Part shown: piece after piece, positions 1 through 10,016 of the stretch
Layout: each line of letters begins with the position of its first letter
Numbering within the stretch: position 1 is the stretch's first letter
Source: Druceiella hillmani
Taxonomy: Eukaryota; Arthropoda; Insecta; Lepidoptera; Hepialidae
Direction of reading: 5' to 3'
Length of the DNA: 64,000 bases
Assembly (NCBI GenBank): GCA_039881145.1
Contig: JAYKKI010000023.1
Location: 4,564,501-4,628,500, forward strand
Notes under the pieces: generated by a model
What the model was told of the DNA's origin: nothing
Seen by the model: the letters and a program-made list of their open reading frames with translations, nothing else
Databases searched by the model: none
Position numbers and translations under genes: made by a program

Positions 1-1974
1 GTTTTGCTAATGTGTATATTATTGTTTCGCTATTCAGTTCCTTCGGAGGCTTGCAAACTTTCTGAATTTTATATAATGCGGCGTAATAATCCATATTGCA
101 AATAGCCAAAAGATGATATTTGCAATATGGCTCATTACGACCAGACTAAGTAAAATTGAAAATCTCATCAAGTTTCGTTCAGTCATTTTATGAGAGCTTA
201 CTCAAACAAATATACTCGTAAATATAAATAGACAAACGAAAGTTAAAGAAATGGAACGGGGATAGTAGCAACTGTGCCGCAACTCTCAATGTAGGACTAC
301 GCCGCTACGGAACCTTTTTATTACAAAGTTTGGCTTAATTATGGGTTGATGGCTTTAATTTTCTTAAAATATTTTTGCGGTAAAACATAGTGCGAAAAAT
401 ACCAGATAGATAGCGATAGCTTTTTATGATTGCCATTGATTGATTGCTTGTTCTTTCTTTATAACAGAATGTATCAAATTTAGCGAAACGGTTTATTTTT
501 ATTCTTATAAATAATCTACTTAATTGTTGGATGTTTTTACTGCTCTAGTTCGGTTGTTAGTTTAGTTCGATTTATGGGCTCAAAGTCCATTTTCATTGTC
601 ATATTTTCGAAGTGACCTCCGCAAACACTAGAAAGACGTAATTGGTTCTATGACAAAAAAACATAGTTCTAAATTACATAATAGTTAATAGCATATAATA
701 ATCATTTTACAAGGAAATGTTAATGTACACTTACAACTGCGTAATGAATGTATGATATAATTAACATATTTCACAAGGTCTCGTGAATATTAATCTTACC
801 ATATCAATTTAGAGATAACTTCATTACATTGAAGAAAAATTGACATCTGGTGGACATTAAAATCATTTTACCTGTGCATCTAATTATAAACTTCAGTATT
901 TAAATAGTAGATGGCGTTAAGGTTTCAGATTTTCTACGGATTTTGTTAAATTTTTCGGTAATATGAAATACTAGCGTGACCCGTGCGAAGTCTTCGTATT
1001 ATTTATTCCATTATGAAGCTCAGATGACAGATCAAACAAATATTTTACTAAAATTGACATATAGAGGCGCAAGTATCAAAAGCATTGAGCTAAAGCGCCA
1101 CTTTATTTATACGTGAGTGGATTTGAAATTAAACAAAAATTTTACCGACCGTCAATCATATTGACGTTGAGCCGTTAGATGGCAGCATTGCTGTTTTGTG
1201 TATATAATTTTAATAATTAATTAATTTGCAAAAACAATAGCAATAATAAATTTTTTAGTTGTGGATGCCGGTAGAGCAAGCAATTATCTATAAAATGATA
1301 TATAATTTATGTGGATTAGTTGTGAGGTTTTTTCTAAAAAGGGAGTGTAACATCTTAACCTTAGCGTATTAATATATATGATGATGATGATGATTATAAT
1401 GTTTGATTTAAGGGCAAAAGTTTAAACATTGCTGGGTACAAAATCAATTAAGGTATAATATGCAGAATCTGGGGAGATAATCATTTTATATCAATCAAAC
1501 AATTTTATATCTAATTTAAACTGGAACGGATGCCGGATTTTTCTAAAATATATTTAATATGAGCAAAACTATAATAAAAATGTGATAAAATAATAATTAA
1601 AAATAATAATTAAAAAAAAGGATAAGATTTGAAAAAAAAATAAACGATTTCGCTGCATTTTTTGTGATATTTAGAAACTAAAATAGTAGACTGAAAGTGT
1701 AGTTAATTAAACAAAAATCTTTTTCTACGTAAAATAACTTTTCTATGTATCTAACTGCAACATATTATCATTTTTACCAGTTAAAATGAATCGCCTGGAT
1801 TTCCAATTCGTATGTCGAAGGTTGCTAAATCTAAAAGCGAGAACCATTAAGATGGACGAATAGGTATATCATAATTGTAACCTTTTCAGCTACGGAAATA
1901 TAAGTGACATCTTTTGGCCCTGTACTCAAATTTAAAGATCTACGATTTTATATAGTGATTTTTATATAGCACTA
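1..1974. other. A+T-rich intergenic DNA
   Basis: No coding frame, RNA gene or clear repeat can be supported here. A short ATG/ATT simple repeat lies near 1378-1393. Confidence 0.6.
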
Positions 1975-2160
1975 TATAAGCGTTTCCCATTTGCCGGGTC
2001 GCGACCCGGTACCGGGCCATCAAAATAAAATACCGGGTCGCCACATTCCCGCCTTGTTTTCAAAATAATACCTAAACCTGAAACCGACTTGAAGTGGAGC
2101 CAGATCTTAGGATAAAACTTTCGTCATTTTCAGCGAACTTGGATTCTTTAGTAAAAAATA
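1975..2160 (-). mobile_element. hAT-like transposon end, relic
   Basis: The plus strand has GCGTTTCCCAT close to a perfect 16-bp palindrome at 1994-2009 (CCGGGTCGCGACCCGG), followed by CCGGTACCGGG-like and GGGTCGCC motifs. A 'CAGCGTTTCCCA' start followed by a 'GGGTCGCGACCC' palindrome is, as I recall it, typical of the ends of ZBED/Buster-type hAT elements in animals. The element would extend to higher coordinates. I found no partner end and no convincing transposase frame, so this is a fragment. The assignment rests on the terminal motif alone. Confidence 0.45.
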
Positions 2161-2744
2161 AGCAGCAGCTCCATAGTTCGCACTGAAATTTAGTGACTAA
2201 ATAGGCGATACTATTGATAAATGTGTATTATTTTACATAATGGAACCAGCTTGGGTTTAAATTATTTAGTGGGTCACGAAGGGGCAGCGTGAAAATTACC
2301 AGGCCACGGCAGAAATATGTTTGGGAAACACTGCACTATACAAAAACAAAACTTCCAAGGTCAAATTCTTTAAATAATTTCCAGAGCACGTCGATAAAAT
2401 ATCAAAAGAAATCACATCTAACTTCATGCATTAATAACTACATAACATATTATACAAGAATGACAGATGAACTACGAATAAAATATCTTTCGAAATGGAA
2501 AACAAGCGCCTAAGACCTGAAAAGTTATATTGTTAGTGTTTTCATTTTATGAAAATATATACATATCATATATAATCATATATATAATCATATATACATA
2601 TATAATATGATATGATAATATGGTATTTTACTTTCACCAGGATAAGTGATTGAGAATGATAGTGATTTATCGTATTTCAACTTATGAAAAGTTAAAGACA
2701 TTTGTTCCCAGTTGCCAAGTATATCACTAACTACAAAGTTAAGT
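2161..2744. other. unassigned A+T-rich DNA
   Basis: A 74-codon open frame at 2289-2513 has no recognisable domain. An impure TA/CATATA simple repeat lies at about 2557-2625. Confidence 0.5.
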
Positions 2745-2975
2745 ACCTGCTAATCACCTCAAGAGTGTATCATCACCATAATCAATAGTCCATCTCTGTT
2801 CACTGCTGGTAATAAGACGCTCCAATATAAGAATCATTGGAGGTAATGCCCATAATCGCTACTTTGGACCTGTGACGCTGCTGTCCGTAACTGGTCAGTG
2901 GAAATTAGATACGCTATTACAAAAATATTTAATGAGCTACCGGGAATCGAATCCGGGACTTTTTATACATGACTT
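2745..2975. mobile_element. decayed RTE-type LINE 3' region
   Basis: The block contains 'CACTGCTGG', an interrupted purine-rich stretch (ATTGGAGG), and then 'CCGGGAATCGAATCCGGGA' at about 2940-2958. This order matches, from memory, the very common insect repeat that begins near 'CACTGCTGGGC' and ends with 'CGGGAATCGAACCCGG', the non-coding tail of RTE-like LINEs. The match is strongly diverged and has no open frame. The last motif also resembles a tRNA T-arm/B-box, so a tRNA-derived SINE fragment is the alternative. Confidence 0.4.
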
Positions 2976-3776
2976 AATTTTTACCTGTTAACAAAAATCG
3001 TAAATTTAAAAAAGAACGCGAATTGAAAAACAAAAAAAAAATTAATAAACAGTGTCTGTAATCGATTTTTACTAGTTTCTAGTACTATTCACTTTTTGAT
3101 TAATTTTAATAAATATATAACATATTATACGTCCGCTTCTCATATCAAATTATTTTTTATTGAAAATGATGCTTGTTTCTGTTTAAGTAAGTATTATGTT
3201 TTTTTTTTTGAGATCAATAGAGAGAGGTAAACTGAACTGATTTGAATTGAATTCATTTACAAAAGTCAGAAAAGCGGGAGAATTCCTTATATAATGTTTT
3301 CTATTTTTGAATGTAAAATGTTTATTTCATTAAAAACTACCAGTAACAGTTCAATGACAGTTCGTAGTTTGATATGACCATAGATACATAATTATGTTCT
3401 GCTCTATTTGTATCTAAAATATATTATCAATAAATATTAATAAATAGACATATCAATTATGAAAATATAGCATATCTATTGCTTATTTTTAAGTCGTGTA
3501 TAAAGAGATGGAGGTTCCTTATTTTCGTGGTCTATGTCTCTATTATTTTATAAGATGTAGGGGTATTTTACTATTTTCAAGCAATATTATTTTATGCTAG
3601 TTTTTGTCAGTGACTTTGCCTGCGTGTATTTTCAACCACGCCGACGAAAATAATTCCTGAACCAATTAGACTATAAAAACGTTAAACTCTTTGTCGATTT
3701 AATGAACGCCATGTGCACCATTTATCGACATTTTGTATTTGTAAATTTTGATAACTCAGTAAAAATAATAGAATTT
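2976..3776. other. A+T-rich DNA, nothing recognised
   Basis: No supported feature was found on either strand. Confidence 0.5.
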
Positions 3777-3833
3777 CACAATTAAATGAAACTACGTGAT
3801 GTAGTATTATTTCTACTTTCTTTAATTTCTTTA

Positions 3834-3874
3834 CCACGACCTAGGTTTCGTTGTATTACAACATCTTCAGGTGG
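3834..3874 (-). ncRNA. hammerhead-ribozyme-like fold, left arm
   Basis: Read on the minus strand: stem I CCAC (3874-3871), core CUGAAGA (3870-3864), one extra U (3863), stem II GUUGU-AAU-ACAAC, GAA, the palindromic stem III ACCUAGGU (3846-3839), C17 (3838) and stem I closing GUGG (3837-3834). These are the elements of a type I hammerhead with a very short stem III, in the order expected for those in Penelope-like elements and retrozymes. The departure from consensus is the unpaired U between A9 and stem II. Folding is seen in the sequence. Catalysis is not shown. Confidence 0.5.
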
Positions 3875-3923
3875 GATATTAGCAAAGATTCTTGATCAAT
3901 CAGAATTAATCTTTGCTAATATC

Positions 3924-3964
3924 CCCCCTGAAGATGTTGTAATACAACGAAACCTAGGTCGTGG
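3924..3964 (+). ncRNA. hammerhead-ribozyme-like fold, right arm
   Basis: The same architecture on the plus strand: core CUGAAGA 3928-3934, extra U 3935, stem II 3936-3948, GAA 3949-3951, palindromic stem III ACCUAGGU 3952-3959, C17 at 3960, stem I strand GUGG 3961-3964. The other stem I strand (3924-3927) is CCCC instead of CCAC, so one of four base pairs is lost. That is the single substitution separating the two arms. This copy is expected to be weaker than the left arm. Confidence 0.45.
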
Positions 3965-4021
3965 TAAAGAAATTAAAGAAAGTAGAAATAATACTACATC
4001 ACGTAGTTTCATTTATTTGTG

Positions 4022-5945
4022 AATAATGAATTTCTACAAAATTAACGCCAAATATATTCAATAGAATTTCATTCTGCAGAAGTTGTGCTATATATGGAGT
4101 TAAATCGTATCCTATATCTTAAATCAAATCATGAAATATATTTATTTTAAGATTTACTGCTTGATTAGGCGTGATTGAGTAACAAACATACAATATTCGG
4201 ACCTTTCCATTTTTAACATTGAAGGGATTTCATTGTTACATGCATACAAATTAATAGAAACAGAATGTTAACGAAAATAACAGTAAACTATTCGCAAATT
4301 ATATTAACTCAGTAAAGTTAACATTTCTATAATAGTATGATGATGCCCTTAATTATATCGTATATACACAGTTTGATATCAACATGTATCCACTTACATA
4401 CTCAAATATGCCAATGAATAAGACTGATGATCCCGCAAATTCTTGGTCAATATAATTAATGTTGTTTCACTTTGATTATAATTAAATTTATTATTTTGTA
4501 AACACGCAAACACAGAGACGTTACAGTTAGAAATATATTTGTTTCATTTCATTAGCGATAAATATACTAATCATTTGACGTTTATTATAAATAACGACCG
4601 CGCATTTAAATTAATTTATTTTCACATACTGTAAATTAATCTCGTTCCACTGCGTTCACGGTCAGGCGGTTCGTTGTGTACAGTCGAATGCAGTGGGAAA
4701 TTAATGGTTTCAATTAGAATTTGGATTTTGATGGGTTCGGGGAGGGTTCAAAAGTTTCTATTCCTGATTTACGTAGATATGAAAATCAGGACGAAGTAAA
4801 ATAATGCGTAAAATACAACGTTATTTTAATAAAGAAATACGCGAAAGTTTGTATATCAAGGTTTTTATTCATCATTATACTTAATATTGAATGGGCACTT
4901 ATATCTACATCGCAGCAAATTGGAGATGAAAGAAGGGGATAAAGCCAAGGTGTTTAACGTCACATTGCCCTGAGCAAAATATTTTGTTGTTTAATTATGG
5001 AAACGATTGTCAAATAGTCACACTTTCTATTTTAATCGATTACTTTTTAAGAAATTTAATTATTTCGGGTGTATATTAAATGAGCTTTGGAGAGAGTAGA
5101 GCAAGATGAGATCTAAAACCTCTGAATTGCCCTTCTAAATATGTCTTTAGATATATTATGAAAATATGGCGTAAATTTTTAATTATCTGCCTAAGAGGAA
5201 AGTGATAGGAAATCGAAAAAGGGTGAACCCGTACCATTTCGTGCAATGAGTGATACCTTGAATTCTTTAGCACTTCACTCGCCACTTGGCTTCACCTGGC
5301 TTCTAGAATCCTAACCGGTTTTACATTAATAAGATGTACATACAGCAAACGAAGTGATGACACGTTCATGTCAACACTGGAAATTTTTCAACGCTATCCG
5401 ACCTTAAACGCACGCTCTTAACGTATTCGAGTCACAACATTGCACATTGCAATTTGTTTACTGTAATACGCGAGTACTTGCGCCATAATCTGCATACATT
5501 ATGAGACAATAATAACTAACGGTCGCATGCACCAGAGATCAGGTATCAAACACAGTGTAGGTATATAGGCGGCCTTAGGATCATCGTTACTTGTCTATGA
5601 TAATGAGTTCATGCTGTCAAAGGCTTAGCGACACGTGGCTAGTTACAGGCCTAGTTAAAATAATTAACGCGTTGCCGTCTGCACGGCATCGAGATTAGGG
5701 TTGCCAGATATTCAGATTGTTCTGAGATTTTCGGAGATTTATGCAAGAATATTTTAGTATTAATGGTATTTTGACGTAATCATAACCCTCAATAGCGTTA
5801 CCTGATTTAGTCGTTTGCAAGTATACGATTTTGTCAACGAGGGGATGCCCAAGAACTTAGGCAAATTAAAATATTCTTCAGGAGAATTTGAAGTTTTTTG
5901 TGACAGACGAAGTTTCCGGGAATACTTACAGAGTAAGCCGGCTAA

Positions 5946-5950
<5 letters not shown>
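4022..5950. other. intergenic DNA, nothing recognised
   Basis: The DNA is unique-looking and A+T-rich. Short open frames (for example 69 codons at 5076-5285, minus) lack any family signature. A slightly more mixed-composition stretch at 5270-5720 holds no identifiable gene. Confidence 0.5.

Positions 5951-6002
<52 letters not shown>
5951..6002. repeat. (TA)n microsatellite
   Basis: About 26 uninterrupted TA dinucleotides. An open frame reading through it is not evidence of a protein. Confidence 0.97.
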
Positions 6003-6008
<6 letters not shown>

Positions 6009-6166
6009 AAGTAAGTGTACAATGTGCATGCCGCTAAAACTCAGAAACGAGTCCCGGTTCGATCGAGGGAGTTATATGGTTTGGTAGCCCTCTATCTCCC
6101 ATCCATGAAGAAGGTTCCCGTTTTTACCTGAAGGGCGTGCTTAAGGGCTGGAAGTTTCTCCGTCTA

Positions 6167-6259
6167 GAAATTTATAGAACAGTCCAGAACACTCGAGAGT
6201 ATTTGAAAGCATTCCACAACATTTCAGAACATTCCGGAACATTCTGGAATGTTTGGGAA
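6167..6259. promoter_or_regulatory. heat-shock element array 1 (19 phased nGAAn units)
   Basis: Inverted GAA/TTC triplets occur every 5 bp in exact phase from 6167 to 6257. Ten of 19 are perfect and all but one of the rest have a single mismatch. The best stretch is GAA 6227, TTC 6232, GAA 6237, TTC 6242, GAA 6247. Alternating nGAAn/nTTCn pentamers are the binding site of heat-shock factor trimers. The core is also a 10-bp tandem repeat (GAACATTCCG-like), so the array may have grown by slippage. Confidence 0.85.
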
Positions 6260-6298
6260 TAGCCTCATCAGGGATAAAGAGGAATAGGGAGCATCGCG

Positions 6299-6377
6299 GA
6301 ACATCCCAGATCATTGTGGAATATTCCAGAACACTCTCGAATGTTGTGGAATGTTCTGGAATATTGTGGACCTTTCG
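6299..6377. promoter_or_regulatory. heat-shock element array 2 (16 phased nGAAn units)
   Basis: This is a second in-phase series of GAA/TTC triplets at 5-bp intervals from 6299 to 6374. Nine of 16 are perfect and the others have one mismatch. The strongest runs are GAA 6319, TTC 6324, GAA 6329 and GAA 6349, TTC 6354, GAA 6359. The array ends about 40 bp upstream of the TATA box, the usual position of the proximal element in hsp70-class promoters. It is out of phase with array 1. Confidence 0.85.
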
Positions 6378-6417
6378 AAGTCTTTTTTGTATGGGTGGGG
6401 CTACCTATTGGTAGGGG

Positions 6418-6460
6418 TATATAAAGCAACATTCGTCGTGGATTCGACCGACAGTTCGTT
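6418..6460 (+). promoter_or_regulatory. TATA core promoter and likely start site
   Basis: TATATAA at 6418-6424 is followed by ACAGTT at 6451-6456, close to the arthropod initiator TCAGTY, with the start A at about 6451-6453. That is 33-35 bp after the TATA box. The following leader (A-rich, GTGAAGTGCAGTGAGTGAA) resembles the A-rich leaders of insect hsp70 genes. With the two upstream heat-shock arrays this is a complete inducible promoter by sequence. Confidence 0.75.
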
Positions 6461-6619
6461 AACGTGAAGTGCAGTGAGTGAATAAAAACAAACAGTAAAG
6501 TATGAGTAATCAAAGTGATACAGTGGTTGAATATAAAACGAAAATAAAGTGTGAAAAGTGTTTAAAGTGTACTTAGTGTATCTTTTAATAAAAAGTTGAT
6601 TTGATTTATATTTTGTACA

Positions 6620-6676
6620 ATGCCTAAACGTAAAAAAGGAGGAGATTTTGCCAGTTCTGAAGCAAACTATACGTAG
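6620..6676 (+). CDS. 18-residue reading frame downstream of the heat-shock promoter
   Basis: This is the first reasonable ATG after the heat-shock promoter, about 167 bp into the predicted transcript. It encodes a short basic peptide beginning MPKRKKGGDF and stops at TAG 6674-6676. An AATAAA follows at 6781-6786, so a transcript of about 350 nt is plausible. The MPKRKK start resembles a nuclear-localisation-like N-terminus, but no family can be assigned. It may be the first codons of a longer protein whose body was deleted or interrupted by the stop, or an incidental frame in a non-coding heat-inducible RNA. Confidence 0.3.
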   Translation: MPKRKKGGDFASSEANYT

Positions 6677-6780
6677 CTTGTTCTCGAGTAGGAAATCGAA
6701 AAAAATTTATATATACCCCGGAAAACAAAATGAAAATGTTGTTTATAAACAAGTATTGTAAATAGTTAGAATATGTTTTC

Positions 6781-6786
6781 AATAAA
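6781..6786 (+). terminator. polyadenylation signal AATAAA
   Basis: AATAAA lies about 100 bp after the short frame, followed by a T-rich stretch. It fits the 3' end of a transcript from the 6.45-kb promoter. In A+T-rich DNA this hexamer is also frequent by chance. Another copy lies at 6587-6592 in the leader. Confidence 0.4.
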
Positions 6787-6875
6787 CATTTTTTACCTTT
6801 TATATTTTAAAATTTATCCTTTTATACTACCACACAATCTCATATCAACTCCCTGAGAGAAACCGGTTACCCCAG

Positions 6876-7857
6876 CTAGTATGGAATAAAAGTGTTTACG
6901 TTAGCTATACAATAATCCCTTTGATGTAGAAAACAAAAGATCTATACGTCTGTAACAGGAGGTAGAAAACTGGTTCTTGAGTTACCCCTTTGTCAAATCC
7001 TTATTTTTAGATAATAAGCTTGTTATATGGCTGACTGGTAAAAAAATAAAAGGGGACTTCCCCCGAATTTGTAAATATAAATCCAAAAAGTTGAGAAAAC
7101 CACGATTGTCGTCTTTTGGCCAAACATTACCATAGTTTCATTTATTTAGAAGAAAAACAAAAATGTTTTGATGGTTTCCGTATTAAACTACGATGAAAAT
7201 ATAAGTGAAAGGACATACAAACCAGAAAAGATATATAATAGACTGAATAGATTATAATCAAATCGTAGATGGTGCAAATAATGTAGGAACAATCAACGCC
7301 TATATAATTTAGATAATACATGAAGGAAAAATAATCTCATAACAAATACTGCGTTTTCATCCGTCCAAGAAACTTCATTTAACTACAGAGTAAGTTTTTA
7401 TTTCTAGCTTTGTCCGGCAAGAATTGGAATAAATTGTGAATGCATGCCAGAATTGAAGTTAGCGAAGGCTTGTCAATATTAATGAGATTCATAATCCATT
7501 ATTTTATTATTAGAATAACTATCGGTGTAGTGAAATTTTAGCCAATCTCCCTCATAGATATTACTTTTTCCTACCTTTTTATGTGCTACAAGGGTGTTGC
7601 CGTTCTAATGATGTATTTTGTTTAACGTGTAACATAGCGTTTACGTCGGCGCTTCATCAGGGATGTATTAAACGATAAAATTTGCTTATAAAAAGCTATG
7701 ATATCATTACCCATAATAATTAATTCTTATTGCATACACTTAATTTTAATAACTTTCTCTCAAAGATTTTAATTTTAAACAAGAATTGACGCTACAAGTA
7801 CGTATCGAAAGCTGAAAACCAAAATGAGTAATGAAAATTTATTTTCTTTTGACGATT
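6876..7857. other. A+T-rich DNA, nothing recognised
   Basis: No supported gene or repeat was found. Confidence 0.5.
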
Positions 7858-8170
7858 TGCCTCAGGTTCGATTCGAGTTATGTTTCGTTTGGAATTGAGT
7901 TGCTTTCGACTTGGCTTTGTTCCGATTTCTATACGTTCACATTCGACTCAATATATTTAGGTTTGGTTTGATCAGGTTGGGATTCGATCTCAATTGAATT
8001 GATCTGGATTCTTAATTGCATTTAGTCCAATTTATATTGAATTAGGTCGCATTGTGCGTGATTGAATTTGTCTTGTGGACTATTTAATTTAATTTGGGTT
8101 TTTTCTCTTTTTATTTAGGTTTGATTCGGTTTGAATTAGTTTAGATTAATTTGGGTTACTTTAAATCACA
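7858..8170. repeat. degenerate T/G-biased repeat tract
   Basis: The tract shows a strong T+G over A+C bias on the plus strand, with loosely repeated words such as TTCGATTTGAATT, GGTTTGATTCGG and AATTGAATTGA. It looks like an old short-period array that has drifted. No fixed period could be read by eye. Confidence 0.5.
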
Positions 8171-9059
8171 TCGGTAATGCATTTCGACTGTGTTAAATAT
8201 GGAGGTCATTAGATTTAGGGTGCTTCGTATTCGGATTAAATTCCACGTGGGATGGACTAATGAAAGGTTTCAAAGAAAAAGTTAATGTTTTGAGAACTAA
8301 AAATAAGATAACAGTGGGTTAATGACAACCCTACACAGCAGACGCTGTGGATTAACGATAAACTAAAACTAAACGACATAAATTAAGACATTGCTAATCC
8401 ACATTATGCGGTGGCCGTTGGCAACATATTAAATGGCGGTCAACGTCCCAAGCGTACGAGGTATGATCAAAAAATATGGTGAAAGCTTTAATTAAAAATA
8501 TATTTATTATAGTAATCTATCTATCGATTATTCTCCGTCGCTTCATACACACTTATTCTTTTATTGTTGTCATTTTATAAAAAAAATGTATCCTTTGTAA
8601 GTATCGTTAGTTGAGCCATTGTGTTTCTTTTGATACTCTCAATAAAGGATTTAAAACATTTACTTTTTAGGATCATTTTGACTGTAGGGAAAACTCAAGA
8701 TTGGCACGATGTCAAATCTAGCGAATAAGGACGATAAGGACACACCCTCATAAATTGGTTTGTTGCTAACTACCCATCGCAGCTTTGCTTGGACAAAAAA
8801 GTGACCATGACTGTATACTGTTTATTCGTTTTTATTATGTGGTAAAAATGATTTACGGTTAGTTTACTGATGGGTTTCTGAACGGTTTAGTTACTTATTT
8901 TGAGCTTCAGATGAATATAAAACACTATTATATACAATATTTTAGCATAAAATGCTAATAATAAAATCTAAAGTAATTGGCTACATGTATACTCAAACTG
9001 ACTGTAGATTGTATTATCGTGTATAATTATTACAAGAATTAATTATTTTGATGTAGATA
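8171..9059. other. unassigned DNA with a possible Helitron-like trace
   Basis: At about 8765-8795 the minus strand reads CAAGCAAAGCTGCGATGGG and then TAGTTAG. This recalls the lepidopteran Helitron tail (GCGAAGC-hairpin-CTAG) with TTAG in place of CTAG. It is too weak to call. Nothing else was seen. Confidence 0.25.
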
Positions 9060-9560
9060 TAAGTGCTTAGTTTGTTTGTGACTCAAAAATATTTTATGGG
9101 TTAATTTTGTAACAGAAAATGGGTCATTTGATACAAATCTGTAATAACTAGTAATATATACTAGTGAACTTCATTGTAGATTTCATGGTGTCTAGAATAT
9201 CATTACATGTTATTTTAATGTATAATGGTTTAAAAGTTTAATTCAAAAATAGTTTTATGGTTCCATTTTTTAACAGAAAGTTGGTCATAAGAGACAGATC
9301 TGTAATAACTAGCAATATATACTATTGAACTTCATTGTAGATTTTGTGTGTGGTGTGTATAACATCATACATTATATTAATGTGTAATGCTACGATGGTT
9401 TAGAAGTTCAATACAAAAATACATTTATGGTTTAGTATTTTAATATCTAAATTGGGTCATAAGATGTAAAACTGTAATAACTAATAACGTACCATAGTAA
9501 ACTTCGTTGTAAATTTAATGTTGTCTATAATATCACCAATGATTTAAAAGTCCTAGTCAA
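9060..9560. repeat. tandem repeat, period about 160-172 bp, 3 copies
   Basis: The words GGGTCAT(A/T)AGA, CTGTAATAACTA and AACTTC(A/G)TTGTA recur in the same order at about 9121, 9283 and 9455. CTGTAATAACT sits at 9140, 9300 and 9472. The copies are diverged and non-coding. Confidence 0.8.
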
Positions 9561-9956
9561 AAATATACCGGACTCGCCTCGAATTCTTTCACTTAATTCA
9601 TTGTTATATCGACGAAAGTTTCATTTCAGTAAAACCTTAAAAAAAAACAAACAAACGAGTAAAATGTTTTAATAATGGAGCATCGTGACGACGAAGAAGA
9701 AGTCTTTTGCCCATTTTCGGGTCCATTTTTGCACACATTGTGATTGCTTAAAATGTTAAAATGGCCATATTAAAAGTTTTTAACATTTTGAGTTCATAAT
9801 GGTATCTCTGAGGACAATTTTAGTTCTTGTTATATTATTAAGTCTGAAAAGCGTTATTAACATGATGGTGATATTGAGTCTTGATTGACGCATTTTTTTC
9901 ATAGCGGTAGAACTAGTGGGAAATTTCCATTGAGAGGTCTGGATCTTAGTATTAAG

Positions 9957-9960
<4 letters not shown>
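9561..9960. other. intergenic DNA
   Basis: Nothing recognised. A 73-codon frame at 9885-10106 is carried by the adjoining TA microsatellite. Confidence 0.5.

Positions 9961-10012
<52 letters not shown>
9961..10012. repeat. (TA)n microsatellite
   Basis: About 26 uninterrupted TA units. Confidence 0.97.

Positions 10013-10016
<4 letters not shown>

Larger units (their letters stand above)
3777..4021. repeat. near-perfect 245-bp palindrome (inverted dimer)
   Basis: Left arm 3777-3890 and right arm 3908-4021 are reverse complements, with one clear substitution (3872, T, against the G expected from the right arm) and a one-base length difference at the outer tip. They flank a 17-nt spacer at 3891-3907. 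The outer tips read CACAA(A)TTAAATGAAAC-like on both sides. A single arm recurs almost identically at 32505-32617, ending where the palindrome arm ends. The arm is therefore a repeat unit in its own right, and this locus is two units in opposite orientation. A 78-codon frame across it is a by-product of the palindrome. If transcribed, it would form a hairpin of about 113 bp. Confidence 0.9.
6045..6875 (+). mobile_element. candidate inverted-repeat element carrying a heat-shock promoter
   Basis: The left boundary (about 6052-6087) reads CGGTTCGATCGAGGGAG, then TTATATGG and GGTAG. The reverse complement of the right boundary (about 6825-6872) reads CCGGTTTCTCTCAGGGAG, then TTGATATGAG and GGTAG. 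These are diverged inverted repeats of roughly 35-45 bp enclosing about 0.8 kb. Between them, in order, lie two heat-shock-element arrays, a TATA promoter, an 18-codon frame and AATAAA. The right end also contains CTAGT after GGTTACCCCAG, which could suggest a Helitron end instead. No target-site duplication was identified. I infer a non-autonomous or internally deleted transposon. A decayed host heat-shock gene is the alternative. Confidence 0.4.

Noticed and set aside
2930..2960. tRNA T-arm/B-box-like sequence (TCCCGGATTCGATTCCCGG on minus)
   Set aside because: No A box, acceptor stem or cloverleaf can be formed nearby. It fits better as the tail of an RTE-type repeat.
3786..4022. 78-codon open frame across the palindrome
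   Set aside because: The frame is read through both arms of an inverted repeat. The two halves are complementary DNA, not a conserved protein.
5815..6087. Open frames containing poly Ile-Tyr (also near 9885, 14038, 27289, 35846, 52806, 55625)
   Set aside because: They are translations of TA microsatellites and carry no protein information.
6268..6290. CUGAUGAGG...CCCAAAC on minus, hammerhead-like
   Set aside because: G12 is replaced by C and stem II is only two pairs. It falls between the heat-shock arrays by coincidence.
7625..7665. Another hammerhead-like core (CUGAUGA on minus at about 7655-7649)
   Set aside because: No GAAA at the right place and no stem II of useful length. The heptamer is expected several times by chance in 64 kb.
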